Positions 31,131 to 44,081 of a stretch of DNA of 64,000 nucleotides are shown one piece after another (position 1 is the stretch's first letter; each line of letters opens with the position of its first letter). The stretch lies in contig NC_080568.1 in assembly GCF_030253575.1 (NCBI RefSeq), forward strand, positions 7,985,501 to 8,049,500, read 5' to 3'. Source of the DNA: Rhododendron vialii (Eukaryota; Streptophyta; Magnoliopsida; Ericales; Ericaceae). Under the pieces are notes generated by a model. The model was not told where the DNA came from. It worked only from the letters and a program-made list of their open reading frames with translations, and did not search any database. The position numbers and the translations under genes were made by a program.

Positions 31131-34100
31131 ATAGTTGTTAGATCGTACGATTCACGTTTTGCATCGTATGATTCGGTGATTAATTGATACGAATAGGCTG
31201 CCTAAATCGGAAATAGGTGCGAATCATTGGTGAATCCGTGATCCGAATCAGTAAATTGTTTCATTTTTTACTCTCTTTTTTTTCTTTTTTGTAGTTGGAA
31301 AAGGGTTCAAACTATTTTCTTAAGGTCTTTAGTGTTGTTATATGCCATCTTTTGTCTATGTTTCTCCTTACCTAGTATTATAGGTAATAAGAAAGGGAGA
31401 TTTATTACGAGAGTGGATAGAAAATGACGAAGATAAATGGAATACAACCACCCTATAGACCTTCTAAGGGTTTGTTTTGTACTTGTAACTCTTTTTCACA
31501 AAAAGGACCATGAGTAGGAGCAGCTTATTTATTACTTAACAAATTATCATTTAGAAGAAGCTTTTTATTGATTTAGGTCTAAAACTTTCATTTTACAGTA
31601 TATATTTTAGTTACCCTAATCAATAAACATATGTTTCCATGCTTTATAGAAACCATGACTGAATCTGAGCGATTCTCGATTCGGAAAAGGACCACTTTGA
31701 TTCCCTATTTGATTCACAATTTGACAACATACACACCCACACGCGTGCGCGCGCGCGCGCGCACACACACATATGTATATCTCCTATTTATCGGTACAGT
31801 TGATATGCGGTCGTTCCTTCCACTAACAATCCCAGGCGACTTCTTGTCCAGTATATCCTCTCCAATGAGGAGTGAAGCCAATAGACTTGTCTCCTAAAAT
31901 AAGGATTACCTTTCAAGCTTTTTGTGGGGGCATGGTTGGAATTAGAGTGTTTATTCTTAGTCCAACTTTTGAATAAATCCAACATTAGCATAGCCACTTG
32001 GAAGGAGGATGCAAGATGAAAGCACAAACAGCTGTCCTCTCCCTTACCCATCTTGTAATTCCCGAAAACAACTATCAGGGTGCGGGTGAGAATAATCATT
32101 CTGCTTCATTTACTGGTTACCAGAGAAGGCCTTGAAAACCAATCCTTACCAAAGGCAATCCAAAGCTCTACAGAGGGCATAAATCCCTGAATATTATCAG
32201 AGGTGCAATAATGAATGGGAAGGTCTGTCTGGTATATATAGCGTTACTGAATTGAAAGGTTTTATGTAGGAGAGAGTGGAGAGTTAGTGCAGAAAACGTG
32301 AAGAATCACTATGGAAAGAGGAATTGAATTCTTACTGCTGAAGGCTTCCAATCTTCGGACATTTCATTGATTGGAGAACAAAACAAACTTTGAATTTCCT
32401 CCTAACAGTTGTGCGAAAAGTCCCCTATCCTTGTATATATGTTGACTAATTTGTGCAACTAAATAGAAGTGGAAACAGCATGTTTCTGTGCCTTCAAATG
32501 CGACATGTTGGAATTGTGTTTCCTTGAGGAATTATGTAGGCATTTATGGTTTATGTGTTAGCACTTTCATGGCGACACCCTATGGACTTTGATGTAGTGT
32601 TCAAAAACTTCACTTGTGAAGATAATGATAAAATTTTTAGAGTAGACCTACCAAAAGCTAAATATAAAGAGGAAAAGAAAGGAAACAAAATCTCTTTACC
32701 AAAGGATAATTAGAAAGATAAAAGAAAATTTCCTCCAATGCCTCTATTTTATTCCAGTCGTTGGGATAGATGATGTTTAGGCTCCAACAATTGAATTTTT
32801 TTTTTTTGGACATGGATATGTTGTATTATTTGATGTATTTGTCCTTGGCCATACAAGTTACCTCTACAGGCATTCGTAGTGTGGTGATGTCGTTTCTTTG
32901 TTCAGTTGCTGGGTAGTGGGGTTATTGATGGTTGTGCCTTCTGGTAGCCTTTATTTTGTTTTGTTTTTCATTTTTGATTCTTTTTTACTTGACAATTGAA
33001 TCCCTCGGAGGTCCATGTGCACCAAGCCTTTCACCCACAACTCAACCCAACCACACACACACACTCCGTAACCCACCCACCCTCTACAGACCCACTCCCT
33101 CCCTCCGTCCAACCCACCCGAAAGAAAAGAACTGAATCATGCGTGTGGTGCAACCTCTAGATGGTGCTGCCATGCTCTGGCTATGCGCTGAGCATGCATG
33201 TTATGTTTGCCTTTTCCTTTGAATTGTGGATTTAGGTTCCACATTTTAATATTTTTGTCTGCATATGTATGCATGTCATGTGACTGGTGTGTTCGAGGTA
33301 TGATAATTCAGTCAGCACCTCTTGAAAATACATGGATACAATCACATGGGCGTATAGAGATACAAGTAGGATTGTTTGGATATCTATCTCTCAAGCTTAT
33401 CCAAGTATACTAATTTCTAGAAATAATTTGATTATCTCCTATACTTATCTCTATCAATGGCCGAGATCAGTGATATCTTCATCTCTGCAGTCATCTGAAG
33501 GCACTCTATTTGAGGTAGAAACCACGTCTATAGGTGCATTTTCATATCAAGGGCAACTATTCAGTTTGGATCTTAAACTCAAACTTACTCAACTTCTATG
33601 GTTGACAATTGACCATGATCGTCTGGTCCAACACCACAAGCTATAGTTGATTGATAAGTCGTTGCTTGCATTTTGGATATATATGTGAGTTCCTTTGAAC
33701 CGGAAACCTAAATTTGCATCGTTGGTGATTGCTTTTGTGCAAATTATGACTAGAAGGTGATTATGGAGATGCAAACAATCCAGAGCCCAGACAAATTGAC
33801 ACTTCCCCTGAACATGAGACTTCTTCCCTTTTGGAAATTAGTGACGAAGCTTCTCACTTGTCATGGTGGTGTGATGACATTGCTTGGACTACCCAACAGG
33901 GTATCTCTTAGTCAACATTGCTCAATTTATTAGGAAATTGGTCATGACTTTTGCTCAAGTACCGAGTACAAAATAACAAATTACCTGCAGAAATCCCAGC
34001 AACGAGAGAGATTTTGTGTACAACAAAACCATTTCTCTCCTATAATTTTTCTAATCATTCCACTTGGGCAGTATGTTCAGAATAGCAAGACTTCTTGATT

Positions 34101-35430
34101 ATAGTAACTTTTTTTTGATAAATATTATTGATGATGGTGACATAGCGCTAATCAAAGTTTTCAGAGGCGAAAGCGCAAGGCGAGGCGCTTGACCCTCCAT
34201 GGGGTGAGGCATACGCCTCGAGGCATTGAGGCGTAAGCCGTTTGATTTTCTATTTTTTAAATAATTAAATTAATAAAATAACTTAAAAATACAAAAAAAT
34301 ACGCAGTTCATAAAAGGTAAATTAATACGAAAAGATAGCATAAAGTAGATTATCAATTAATTACTTATTATTACCTTATCAGTTATAACTAATTGAGTAA
34401 TTGAGAAACTCTATAACATCACTTTATTAGTTATTAAATCTTATTAACTTGTCACTTTATTAGTTATTAGTTATTAACAGAGCACATCAATTTGTCACAA
34501 AGCACGACTGTAAATGATGATCGACGAAATTACCAAAATTAAATTAGAAAAAATTTCTCTCCTGAGACTTACGCCTCACCAATAGAGGCGTAAAAGACGA
34601 ATGGGACATACGCCTAGGTGTGCCTAAGGAAATTAGGCGACTGCCTTTGTGGTTCACTGCCCAAATTTTCACGCCCTGAGGCTATTTGACCTTGCCTCAC
34701 CGCCCCAACGCACGCCCCACAAACGCTTTTAAAAACCTTGGCGCTAATCAAGGTCATATTGCGCAAGGTCTTCATAGAGTCATGCCCTTCTGATGTGGCC
34801 GAAGAAGTGGTTGCTACCATTCTCTCCTGTCTCCTTGCCTGATTAGAATAGATGAAAATAGTTTCAGAGCCTCCAGTACGTGTTTACTGGACTGCAGTCT
34901 GGGGGTAGGGTCATATTGTTGCAGCCCTTCTGTCAAAAAGGCCTATATGACACAACGGAGCTCCCATATGTTTGTGTTTCCTCTCCAAAAAATAAGTATG
35001 GTTAGTGTTGTTGGACCAATTAAGCAGGAAGAAAAGATTATGTGGCATTGAAAATCGTTCATACCTTGGATGGAATAAACGATAGTAGGAAATGGAGGAG
35101 AATTGTTTACAGCTAAATTCTAAAACATTCTCACAATCAAATGTTTTAAAGTTACAGCAAAACAAAGGAATTTCGGTTTTGAAAAACCGCTTCTGAGTTT
35201 TTACTAGTTTTTTATGTTATTGATCAGTCTCACCATAGCAAATATGATATGTTCAGCTTTTACCCATTTTGTCATGTTAATTATCTATCAAATCATGCTT
35301 CTTATGTTGCTCCGTTGAGTTTCAATCACGCTCTAAGGATTTTAGGTTTAGTCAAGTCAGTTTTGTAAATTGTGCAGAGATTTGCTTGATATCATTTCTC
35401 TGCACTTGAAGTGATTGCATACTTGAATGA

Positions 35431-35466
<36 letters not shown>

Positions 35467-37581
35467 TCACAATAAATATATATTTATGTATTCATAATTT
35501 TGTCTATTGTGTCTCTAAATTTAAACATGTGGATTCTCAGAAATGCTTACAACATGGTGTTGCACAAGTTTGGTGAGAAGCTGTATTCGGGACTTGTGTC
35601 AACAATGACTTTCCACCTAAAAGAGATATCAAAATCTATAGAAGCTTCCCAGGGCGGTTTGTTTCTGGAGGAGCTGAACAAGAGATGGACAGATCACAAT
35701 AAGGCACTACAGATGATCCGTGACATTCTAATGTACATGGACAGGACTTTTATTCCCAGTACCAATAAAACTCCTGTTCATGAACTTGGGCTGAACCTCT
35801 GGAGGGACAATATTATACACTACAGCAAAATTCAGACAAGGCTTCTGAACACCCTTCTTGAACTTGTACTGAGGGAACGGACAGGTGAAGTTATCGACCG
35901 GGGTCTAATGAGGAGTGTTATTAAAATGCTTATGGATTTAGGACCCTCAGTTTACCAAGAAGATTTTGAGAAGCCTTTTCTTGAAGTTTCAGCTGATTTC
36001 TACAGGGTTGAGTCTCAGAAGTTCATTGAGTGCTGTGACTGTGGTGATTATCTAAAGAAAGCTGAGAGGCGACTGAATGAAGAAATAGAGAGAGTCTCAC
36101 ACTACTTGGATTCCAAGAGTGAAGCCAAGATTACTAATGTTGTGGAGCAAGAGATGATTGCTAACCACATGCTGAGATTAGTCCACATGGAGAATTCAGG
36201 CTTAGTAAACATGCTTCTTGACGACAAGTACGCGGACTTGGGAAGAATGTACAACCTGTTTCATAGGGTACCAAATGGTCTCTTAACCATTCGAGATGTC
36301 ATGACTACCCACCTAAGGGAAACTGGTAAACAGCTTGTTACGGATCCTGAAAAGTTGAAGGATCCTGTGGAGTTTGTCCAGTGTCTTTTGGACCAAAAAG
36401 ACAAGTATGATAAGATCATAACAATGGCATTCAACAACGACAAGACTTTCCAAAACGCTTTAAATTCCTCTTTCGAATTCTTCATCAATTTGAATGGTCG
36501 GTCTCCAGAATTCATTTCATTGTTTGTGGATGATAAACTGCGGAAAGGACTAAAAGGGGTGAGCGAAGAGGATGTAGAGATTGTTCTTGACAAGGTTATG
36601 ATGCTGTTCCGTTACTTACAGGAGAAAGATGTGTATGAGAAATATTACAAACAGCATTTGGCAAAGCGACTCCTATCTGGTAAAACAGTTTCCGATGATG
36701 CAGAAAGAAGTTTGATTGTCAAGCTTAAGACAGAATGTGGGTACCAGTTCACTTCAAAATTAGAAGGCATGTTCACGGACATGAAAACCTCACAGGACAC
36801 GATGCATGGATTCTACGCAGCCCACGGGTCTGAATTAGGAGATGGTCCCACTCTCGTAGTCCATGTTTTGACCACTGGGTCCTGGCCCTCTCAGACTACT
36901 GTAACTTGCAATCTGCCCTCCGAAATGACTGCATTATGCGAGAAGTTCCGGTCGTATTACCTTGGGACCCACACAGGGCGGAGATTGTCTTGGCAAACTA
37001 ACATGGGAACTGCCGATCTGAAAGCGACCTTTGGAAAGGGCCAAAAGCATGAACTGAATGTTTCCACTTATCAAATGTGCGTCCTAATGCTTTTTAACAA
37101 TTCCGATCGGCTTAGCTATAAGGAGATTGAGCAAGCCACTGAGATTCCTTCTTCTGACCTAAAAAGGTGCCTTCAATCCCTAGCTTGTGTTAAGGGAAAG
37201 AATGTTCTTCGAAAAGAGCCGATGAGCAAAGATATAGCGGAAGACGATGCATTTTTGGTTAACGACAAGTTTAGCAGCAAATTTTACAAGGTCAAGATTG
37301 GGACTGTGGTTGCGCAGAAGGAGTCTGAGCCGGAAAAGCAGGAGACAAGGCAGAGGGTGGAGGAGGACAGAAAGCCTCAGATTGAGGCTGCAATAGTGAG
37401 GATCATGAAGTCGAGGAGAGTTCTGGATCACAACAATATTATTGCAGAGGTGACGAAGCAGCTGCAGTCCCGTTTCTTGGCAAACCCGAGCGAGATTAAG
37501 AAACGAATTGAATCTCTGATTGAGCGGGATTTCTTGGAGAGGGATAATTCAGATAGGCGAATGTATCGATATCTTGCCTGA
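28259..37581 (+). CDS. CUL3: Cullin-3, scaffold of BTB-type ubiquitin ligases, 2 exons
   Basis: Exon 1 (28259-28425) ends TATAG|GTTAG and exon 2 (35541-37581) begins after TTCTCAG. The split codon restores Arg-56 and gives 735 aa, close to Arabidopsis CUL3A/B, which share this two-exon layout. Exon 1 encodes the conserved N-terminus (KKRNFQIEAFKH, VVDPKYADKTW, ASGLSFEELY) that helps contact BTB adaptor proteins. The cullin repeats follow, then the cullin-homology domain (EKYYKQHLAKRLL, RSLIVKLKTECG, FTSKLEGMFTDM, TYQMCVLMLFN), which binds RBX1. The C-terminal winged helix has the neddylation motif IVRIMKSRR with acceptor Lys near 679 and the typical end DRRMYRYLA. In plants CUL3 scaffolds ligases such as those using NPR1, ETO1 or phototropic BTB proteins. 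The start is the ATG at 28259 after a GA-rich leader. The 7.1-kb intron carries several repeats. Confidence 0.97.
28611..29025. repeat. Two tandem copies of a dispersed repeat in the CUL3 intron
   Basis: Units at about 28611-28815 and 28840-29025 share CCTAGCTTACG(C/T)GCACCTCGACTTATC, ATGGACTGGCC, AAGAGTTGATA and CTTGACCAGCATGCC. The unit resembles a widely dispersed plant repeat, but I cannot name its family. Confidence 0.75.
30000..30780. repeat. Three diverged copies of a ~170-bp unit
   Basis: Copies start near 30002, 30447 and 30632. They share TCTTGATTATTTT-like starts, CCAAGAACAAATTCATC, GAGCTT(C/T)ACT and ACCTCCC...TTTTCCTGAATG. Divergence is substantial. The class is unknown. Confidence 0.6.
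31035..31129. repeat. Compound (AT)n(GT)n(AT)n(GA)n microsatellite
   Basis: Consecutive runs of AT, about 15 GT units, AT again and about 15 GA units. The TTTACACATATATATATATG and GTGTAAATATATATATAT parts are inverted relative to each other. Confidence 0.92.
31735..31780. repeat. (CA)(CG)n(CA) alternating purine-pyrimidine tract
   Basis: ACACGCGTGCGCGC... continues as uninterrupted purine/pyrimidine alternation through CACACACATATGTATA. A CG-rich core of this length is unusual in a plant intron, where CpG decays quickly. Confidence 0.9.
34153..34740. mobile_element. hAT-like element with GCG-rich ends in the CUL3 intron
   Basis: The termini are CAAAGTTTTCAGAGGCG and, inverted, CAAGGTTTTTAAAAGCG. 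A perfect 8-bp GCGCTAAT flanks it (34145-34152 and 34741-34748). Subterminal arms of 80-100 bp are rich in GAGGCG/CGCCTC strings and flank an AT-rich centre. It is non-coding, 588 bp. Confidence 0.85.
35432..35470. repeat. (CT)n(CA)n microsatellite near the CUL3 acceptor
   Basis: A CT run followed by a CA run ends about 70 bp before the exon 2 acceptor at 35540. Confidence 0.9.
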
Positions 37582-39352
37582 AGGAACAGATTCGGGCAGA
37601 TTTTACATGGTTCTTGGTGCAGGTCAGCTTTTACATTTGGAATTGTACCTTAGTTGGCATTCGAGAGAAATTGTTTGTTTTTTCCAAACATTGTTCAAGT
37701 TCTCATGATTTCGATGAATTTCTGTTTGTTGTTACTTCCTCCTTTTGCGTACCTTGTTGATGCGTTTGGGTTAACTACCAGACCAGATTGAACTTCAAGT
37801 TCAGATTTAAAATCTTATAGCAGCTTTCTATAATTTCCATGTTTTTCCAGTAGCTTAACCTAGATTCCTACCCTCAGCTCCCCATGTTTGATGATATGCC
37901 TGAAACACCCCAACTTTCTACAGGGGTTTGTGCGCTGTTTTGGCTTAGGACCTTGTCACTCAGCACCTTACAATATCTTTTTTTTACTTTTCCTGAAACT
38001 GAAAACCATGTTAGTGGCTTTCCACCTGCGTCTTACTGCGGAATGATCTTCCCCGAATTTATTTGAGGGAAATTTGATATTTATAGCAATCCTATGGTAA
38101 ACCTCATTAGATCTTGTATCTAAAGCTGGCATATGTTGTGGTGTTGCTCCAATGGCAATGGGCATTGAAGAGGCTTATTGCTTTTCATAATAACGTTGCT
38201 ATTTCTCAACCTCAACCAAACAATTCGGTCAGGTTCAGTTTTTAATTTTACCAGTCAGGTTTGTTTTTGGTTTTTTTCCCCCCTCAAAAAAGAGTATGAT
38301 TAATTTGACTCGATCGGAGCTGTTTAAGTTGTTTAAAATATTTTTTTTTAAGAATCCATGTTGGTTATCGGAATGGCCTTTGATCTATTATTAATTCACA
38401 TTCACTCCCTTCCACATATCTTCATATATATTGTTCACGTTATGTTTACAAGGCAATTTGATCTAAAATAAATTTCTCTACTTAATAAGTGTTCTTCACA
38501 AGCCTCAACATTGGATTTATGAGAGAACTGTTTAGTACTGTGGTTCATTCACACTCGTTCGATACGCATCAACACAACATTGCATCAGAGTAATGGAGTC
38601 ATCAATTCCTCTCAGCCATGAATAGAACTGATAAATTAGCCGAATGGGCTGATATTGCATCAGAGTAATGGAGTCATCAATTCCTCTCAGCCATGAATTG
38701 AACTGATAAATTAGCCCAATGAGCTGACAAGTGAGCCGAATGAGCCGAGCATTGAGAATGTTCGATTAAAAACTTTTATCAGGAGATGTTCAAACCTGAT
38801 TGAACTTTAAAAATCTAAAAGAAAAACACGTCCAAAATGAATTTGTTTGTTAGTCGAACAGATCTTGAAATAGCTTTTAATGAGCCGAACACAAATTGAG
38901 CTCAAACAATTTGGTTCAATTTAACAGGGCCCAGGGAAACCACCACTTCCGTTGCACAATTCTCAGCGGCATAAATAACAACTCGATGAGCATGAAATTG
39001 GATTAGAGTAAGTTGAATAACAGCAACCAAAGAGAAACCCGAGTTCAAAACAGTCACTGGTTATCTAATCCTCATCAAGAAAAAATCCACACAAAAAAAA
39101 AAACACCTATTCTGGCCATCCCAACTCGTCCACTTTAGATGCCGAGGTGAAACACGCCATCCTGCCAACAGAATTGTCCGCTTTAGACATTGAGGTCTAC
39201 CACCCCATCCTGCCAACAGAAAACAGATTAAAAGGTCAGTTTTCGCCAAGGCAATGGTGGACTTGAAATTCTACATGAGATGAAACCATCATCTTTACAA
39301 TATGAAAGAAAAAGGGAACAACAGACCTGAAGAAAGAGTATGTTCTTGAAAA
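37582..39352. other. Convergent intergenic region CUL3 / HAD gene
   Basis: Contains the 3' UTRs of both genes. At 38580-38730 there is a tandem duplication with period 75 bp (GCATCAGAGTAATGGAGTCATC, CTCTCAGCCATGAAT, GAACTGATAAATTAGCC). The 38720-38940 stretch has GAGCCGAATGAGCC strings like those in TE ends, but no boundaries were found. Confidence 0.6.
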
Positions 39353-42300
39353 CTATGTCCCTGGAAGGAGGATGCGGCTTTCTATATCTGAGAATGTCTT
39401 CACATCTTTACCCCATAACCTGCTTATTCGAGAATCAACGCATTTAACAGCAGATTATGTGAAAGATTAATTCATTCAGTTTATTCCAAATTTCATTCGT
39501 GAATAGTGTGTAAGACAATTAAGTATTTAAAAACGGTTATTGCATATGGACAGTGGGATTGATCTTTGAGGAACTAGTCGAGGCACGTGCAAGCTGAGTT
39601 ATCAAAAAGAAACTAATGATGGTTGCGTAGGGAAATGCATTAACCATGAAGGGCACTCATTTGCAGCATGCACAAGAGCAGCGATTCAATGTTCACTCTT
39701 TGAAACTTACCAGCAATCAATACCAACGGCATTGGCACCTTCCTTATCAGCCTTTAGATCATCTCCAACATGTACTGCTTTATTAGCTTCCACGGCAATC
39801 TGATCTACAACATGGGCAACATTAGAACAGTTGAATTGTTATCACCATTAGCATCTACCACGAGAAATGCAAACGAATCTTGCATACTTTTTCAATCATC
39901 CAATCCCCCAATACACCCTGGGAGTTTATGATCCAAGTGCAGAAATCTAATCTTTCCAAACTCAGCAGAGATAAATAGATATCAAAGAGCTGGCATGGGT
40001 ACCAAAATTGAAGGCGAACTTTGCAGAAAACATTCAAAAGCCATGCCGACCATTATGCTCAGCAGAGATAAATAGATATCACAGAGCTGGCATGGGTACT
40101 AAAATTTAAGGCAAACTTTGCAGAAAACATTCAAAAGCCATGCCGACCATTATGTCTGTGCATGTTGAAGATATAAACAATGAAATTCTCCCGTTTCTAA
40201 AAGCTTAAGCTTTCAAATGAGATGGGGGTCAACATTTCAACAATTGAGGACGTACCCAAAGCAGCTTTAAAGATACGTATGTCAGGTTTTTCGTATCCAA
40301 CCTCTGAAGATATAATTACAGCATCAAACCTAAAAGGAAAACCAAGAAATACTTTAATTCACAATATGAAGCTGCACGTCCACCCATATCTAGATACAAC
40401 CAGGCTATAGGCTATAGGCTATAGGCTATCACAATTTCTCATTGATTAAGGCACCTCTGGAGACATGGTCCACTGCCACCATCTAGTTCCTTGATGAAAA
40501 GGAGAAGAAGCTCATAAAAAAAAAATGAAAAGAAGAAGAAAGACAGCAAGACTTTCTATGGCGAGACACACACACACACACAAACTAGTCCACCAGACAA
40601 TAATAGCTAAACTAGTTGGGATAAAGTAACTATTTCATTCTTCAAGACAAAAGCTGTATTTTGAAGATAACAAACTTTCGGAGTGTTTATGACGGAAAGA
40701 TTAAAGAAGAAAAAATCTAGACTTCTGACTTTATTTCTCTCCACAAATCGTTGATTCTAACAGAAAAGGAATAATTACTGTACACTACAAGCCTAAAAAA
40801 TGAATGAAAGGCAGAATCAATAGAAGATCTTTCAGGGCTTACAGATCTACAACGTTGAGGTCCTTTAACAGCTTCCTCAAGCGTGTGTCAAAGTTGGACA
40901 CAACAGCCAATTTAACTACGCCAAAATTCAGTTTTAGAAGCAAAGGAAAATAAATATACTTCAAGCATTCAGTTTCACAATTTCAATTTGACAGACAAAG
41001 AAAATACTTGATGATTATAACCTCCACCATCTTTCAGAATTGACATTGTTTCATAGGCTCCGGTGGGAAGACACCATGCATCGCCGTTTGCATAGTACTG
41101 ATACAAGCAACCATTAGAAACTGAGTCTAGTGGTCAAGTACTGAAATTGGGTTGAAATTTTACAATAGCTTAAACTCTAAAGTGCTAGATCTGACCACTA
41201 AGGTAACACATTTATGAGGCTGATATATGTTTTAAAGTTCTCTAACATTACCCCATACACTTCTTCAAAATAATCATCATTTGCACAACCAGTGGCTTCA
41301 GAAACAACAAATTTCCAGAAGGGCTTTCCATCTCCCTGTCAATTATACAGAACGTACAAGTCCATAGTATGTTAGAATCGAAAAGGGATAATGTGCTCGT
41401 CTTTTCATGTGCTGTCAACTTTCGAAACTCTAGTCAACTAACAGGTTGGCATAACTTTATTAACCAAAGGATTCAAAAATGAAGGAATTAGCCTCATTGG
41501 AATCACTTCTCTTACAAAAAATAACACAACAATGGTGTTAATAGTTTACTAATGATAGGCATACATGTACGAACAATGACTCCCACAGAAATCCTTTAAA
41601 AGTTGGAATTTCAAAGGATCTGACTGCCTTCATCTTGTAAGTTTGATACTACGATAGCTTTATGCCTCTATTGTGATGGGAGATCAATGCCTCATTGATC
41701 GCAGCATGAGGTCGCTTGATACATACAAACATGACGAAAGGACTGTACAGTGTCAGATTAATAAGGTAACGAATGCAAATAAAAATATTTTAATTTGTCT
41801 TAAAATCTTTTTGTAAGCAGCATCTTGCATTTCCTTTGGGCTATCATATGTTCATGTTGGGAAAGCAAAAAGAAATCATTTTCTTCCGACAAGGAACCTA
41901 TAGAGATTGATTGAACAAGGTGGTCTGTGATTAATGGGGTCCGGCCTTGCCTGTCCCTTCTATGCATCTCTGTTTTTTTGCCCCAAAAAGATACTTAGGA
42001 ACTTTCGGAATTGTTAGGAGGCAATAGAACATGAGAAAATCACGTTTAGCATGAACAGCAGTGAAATGACCTGGTAGCGAAGTTTCCCAGGCCATGAAGC
42101 AGCAAAAGCTCTTTTAAATCCTTGCTTTACTTCAGCTGAATTCACACTCAAACCTGAACTTAGCGGAAATAACAATTCAATTGCTAAACCCGGGAGCATA
42201 GTCAAACATATCATTAAACAACCCAACTATCCCACTTGAGGTCAATTAGCACTCCAGCTTTACATGCTGTCAGCAAATCGACGGAGTTTGAATCATGGTG

Positions 42301-43408
42301 CAACACCATATTAAACACAACTTTCAGAAGTAGCCCTAAACAAGTGATGCAATGTCTCTTAAACACCATAACCTTACTCATTACCAAACACTAACAATAA
42401 TGTAAATCAAGATAAATTAGCATCCGTCGTTACCTATCGGCTATCGTCAGCACATTGCCAAAATCATAAGCCTTACTATTCACAACTTATTGGAGCATAG
42501 CTATCTAAAGCAAGTTTCTGAATACCCATACCGACTAGAGTACCGATTTTCCTACGGGTACTGTATGTAACGGTACTGGTGAAATACCGGATACCATTTT
42601 TGATTCATAGCGTTATTTTCCCGTATTGAAAAATTTAACAAGTTTCGAACTCACAACTGCTTGCTTGGAGGCCCAGGTTTTTACTGGTACAAGATGGACG
42701 ACATGTTATGTGTTGAGCCATTATATATTACTTACTCCAAAACTGGGGGCCCAATTCTGCGCCAGAAAAATGGAGGCCCTAGGCCCCCTCCTGGGACTTG
42801 CCCTAGGGCCGGGCTTGCTGGCTAGAGTACTGATTTTCCTAAAGGTACCGTACATACCGGTACCGGTGAAATACTGTATACCACTTCGGATGCGTAGCGT
42901 TATTTTCCCGTATTTAAAATTTTAACACGAAATATACATTGATTAAAAAATTAAACATACTCCAGCTTAAGCCATAACAAAATCACAGTTCTAGGATACC
43001 AAATTTGCTCAGAAAAGGTACCGCAAAGATTCAAAACCCTGATCTATAGACAAAAATATTTGCATGAAACAGAACAAAAGATGAATCAAACCAACCGTAT
43101 TTTTGGGCAATCGAAGCGTAAGTCTCTGCTACAGGTCTGGCCAATTGCAACAGTGTGCCACCAGCATCCAACAACAACGCGTCGTATGCTCTCTTAACTA
43201 ACTTCCCTCCGCCTATACATACATGATAGAGATAGTGATCAGTCAAAGAAAACACTAAAGTGGGTTCTTTAGGATGCTGCGAAAGAGACGGATTTTGGAC
43301 GGGGAAATACCTGAGAGCAGAGAGGGAGAAGTGGAAGAGCAACGAACAAATGGAGTGAGCTTCAGATTAAGAGGTTTTATTAGGGTTCTACTGAGAGCGC
43401 AGGCCTCC

Positions 43409-43410
<2 letters not shown>
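39353..43410 (-). CDS. HAD-like hydrolase (HDHD3-type), 9 exons
   Basis: Minus-strand exons are 43410-43311, 43212-43096, 42153-42071, 41335-41252, 41097-41022, 40915-40843, 40329-40256, 39804-39711 and 39419-39353. All have GT/AG borders and phases agree throughout, giving 255 aa. The four HAD motifs are present: LLLDAGGT with nucleophile Asp-49 (the usual second Asp is Gly), VVSNFD with Ser-160, GYEKPD with Lys-192, and HVGDDLKAD with Asp-217/218. The intervening cap segment (FKRAF, KPFWKFVV, YYANGDAW) matches the plant family resembling human HDHD3. The loss of the second motif-I Asp fits HDHD3-like proteins and makes the substrate unclear. The first ~34 residues, rich in S/T/K/R/L, look like an organelle transit peptide (inference). 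The first ATG is 43410; the longer frame upstream is a (CT)n microsatellite in the 5' UTR. Confidence 0.93.
39960..40154. repeat. 97-bp tandem duplication in HAD intron 7
   Basis: Two units, about 95% alike by eye, begin CTCAGCAGAGATAAATAGATATCA and end CAAAAGCCATGCCGACCATTATG. The GT and AG borders of the neighbouring exons are untouched. Further upstream, 40403-40430 holds four tandem GGCTATA units. Confidence 0.85.
42500..42935. repeat. GGTACCGG-type dispersed repeat, two copies in HAD intron 2
   Basis: Two copies read CTAGAGTACCGATTTTCCTA...GGTGAAATACCGGATACCA...AGCGTTATTTTCCCGTATT and CTAGAGTACTGATTTTCCTA...GCGTTATTTTCCCGTATT, separated by about 200 bp. They are related to 23555-23940. 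Confidence 0.6.

Positions 43411-43446
<36 letters not shown>
43411..43446. repeat. (GA)n microsatellite in the HAD gene 5' UTR
   Basis: About 17 GA units lie directly next to the start codon at 43410, so the mRNA leader is a (CU)n tract ending at the AUG. Confidence 0.9.
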
Positions 43447-43448
<2 letters not shown>

Positions 43449-43585
43449 TCACAGAGAGAATTTAACGGGTTTTTTTTTTTCTATGTATAGATTGTCAGTA
43501 TTTATCGCACAAATTTTATTTTAATTTTTACTGAAATTTGAGACCGGTTGATTTAAACTCAAATCCAAATTTGAGTAAAAATCAT

Positions 43586-44041
43586 TAAGGGTCATTATCG
43601 GGCCGGGCCGGGTCGGTCCAGCCTTCTAAGTAGCTGTCCAAGCCCGTCCACGGGTCAGGTCGATCGGGCTTTTTCTTTTTGACGGGCCAGGCTACCTACC
43701 ATAAATTGAAGCCCAAGCCCGGCCCACGGGCTAGCCCAATTGGCAGGCCAAAAGCCTGGCGGGCCAACGGGTGGGATTAAATTTCCTTGGGTAAAACTAA
43801 ACCAAAGGAAAAAATAAAAGGTTTTGTGGGATTTTGGGCTAATAGGCGGGCCCGTTGGTGGGCTTTTGGGAGGGTACCACGGGCCGGGCCTATGGGCGGG
43901 CCTAGTAAAAATTCATAGGCCCAAGCCCGCTCATTACAAACTACGGGCCGGGCTAGCTTGCCTGTTTTACAGGCTCGGGCTGGGTAAAAGCCCGGCGGGC
44001 TTTGGGTGGGTCGCGGGTCTTCGGGCTAAATGATGACCCCA
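43586..44041. mobile_element. GC-rich hAT-type MITE, 456 bp
   Basis: The ends are TAAGGGTCATTA and, inverted, TGGGGTCATCAT. The 8-bp AAAATCAT flanks it (43578-43585 and 44042-44049). The interior is dominated by GGGCCGGGC and AGCCCGGCGG-type strings, giving a sharp GC peak in AT-rich surroundings. Confidence 0.82.
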
Positions 44042-44081
44042 AAAATCATCCAAATTGGAGCTTCACTCCTTATCCAAACTT

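Noticed and set aside
43411..43452. Longer N-terminus (SLSLSL...) for the HAD protein
   Set aside because: It has no upstream ATG and is a translated (CT)n microsatellite. The first ATG is at 43410.
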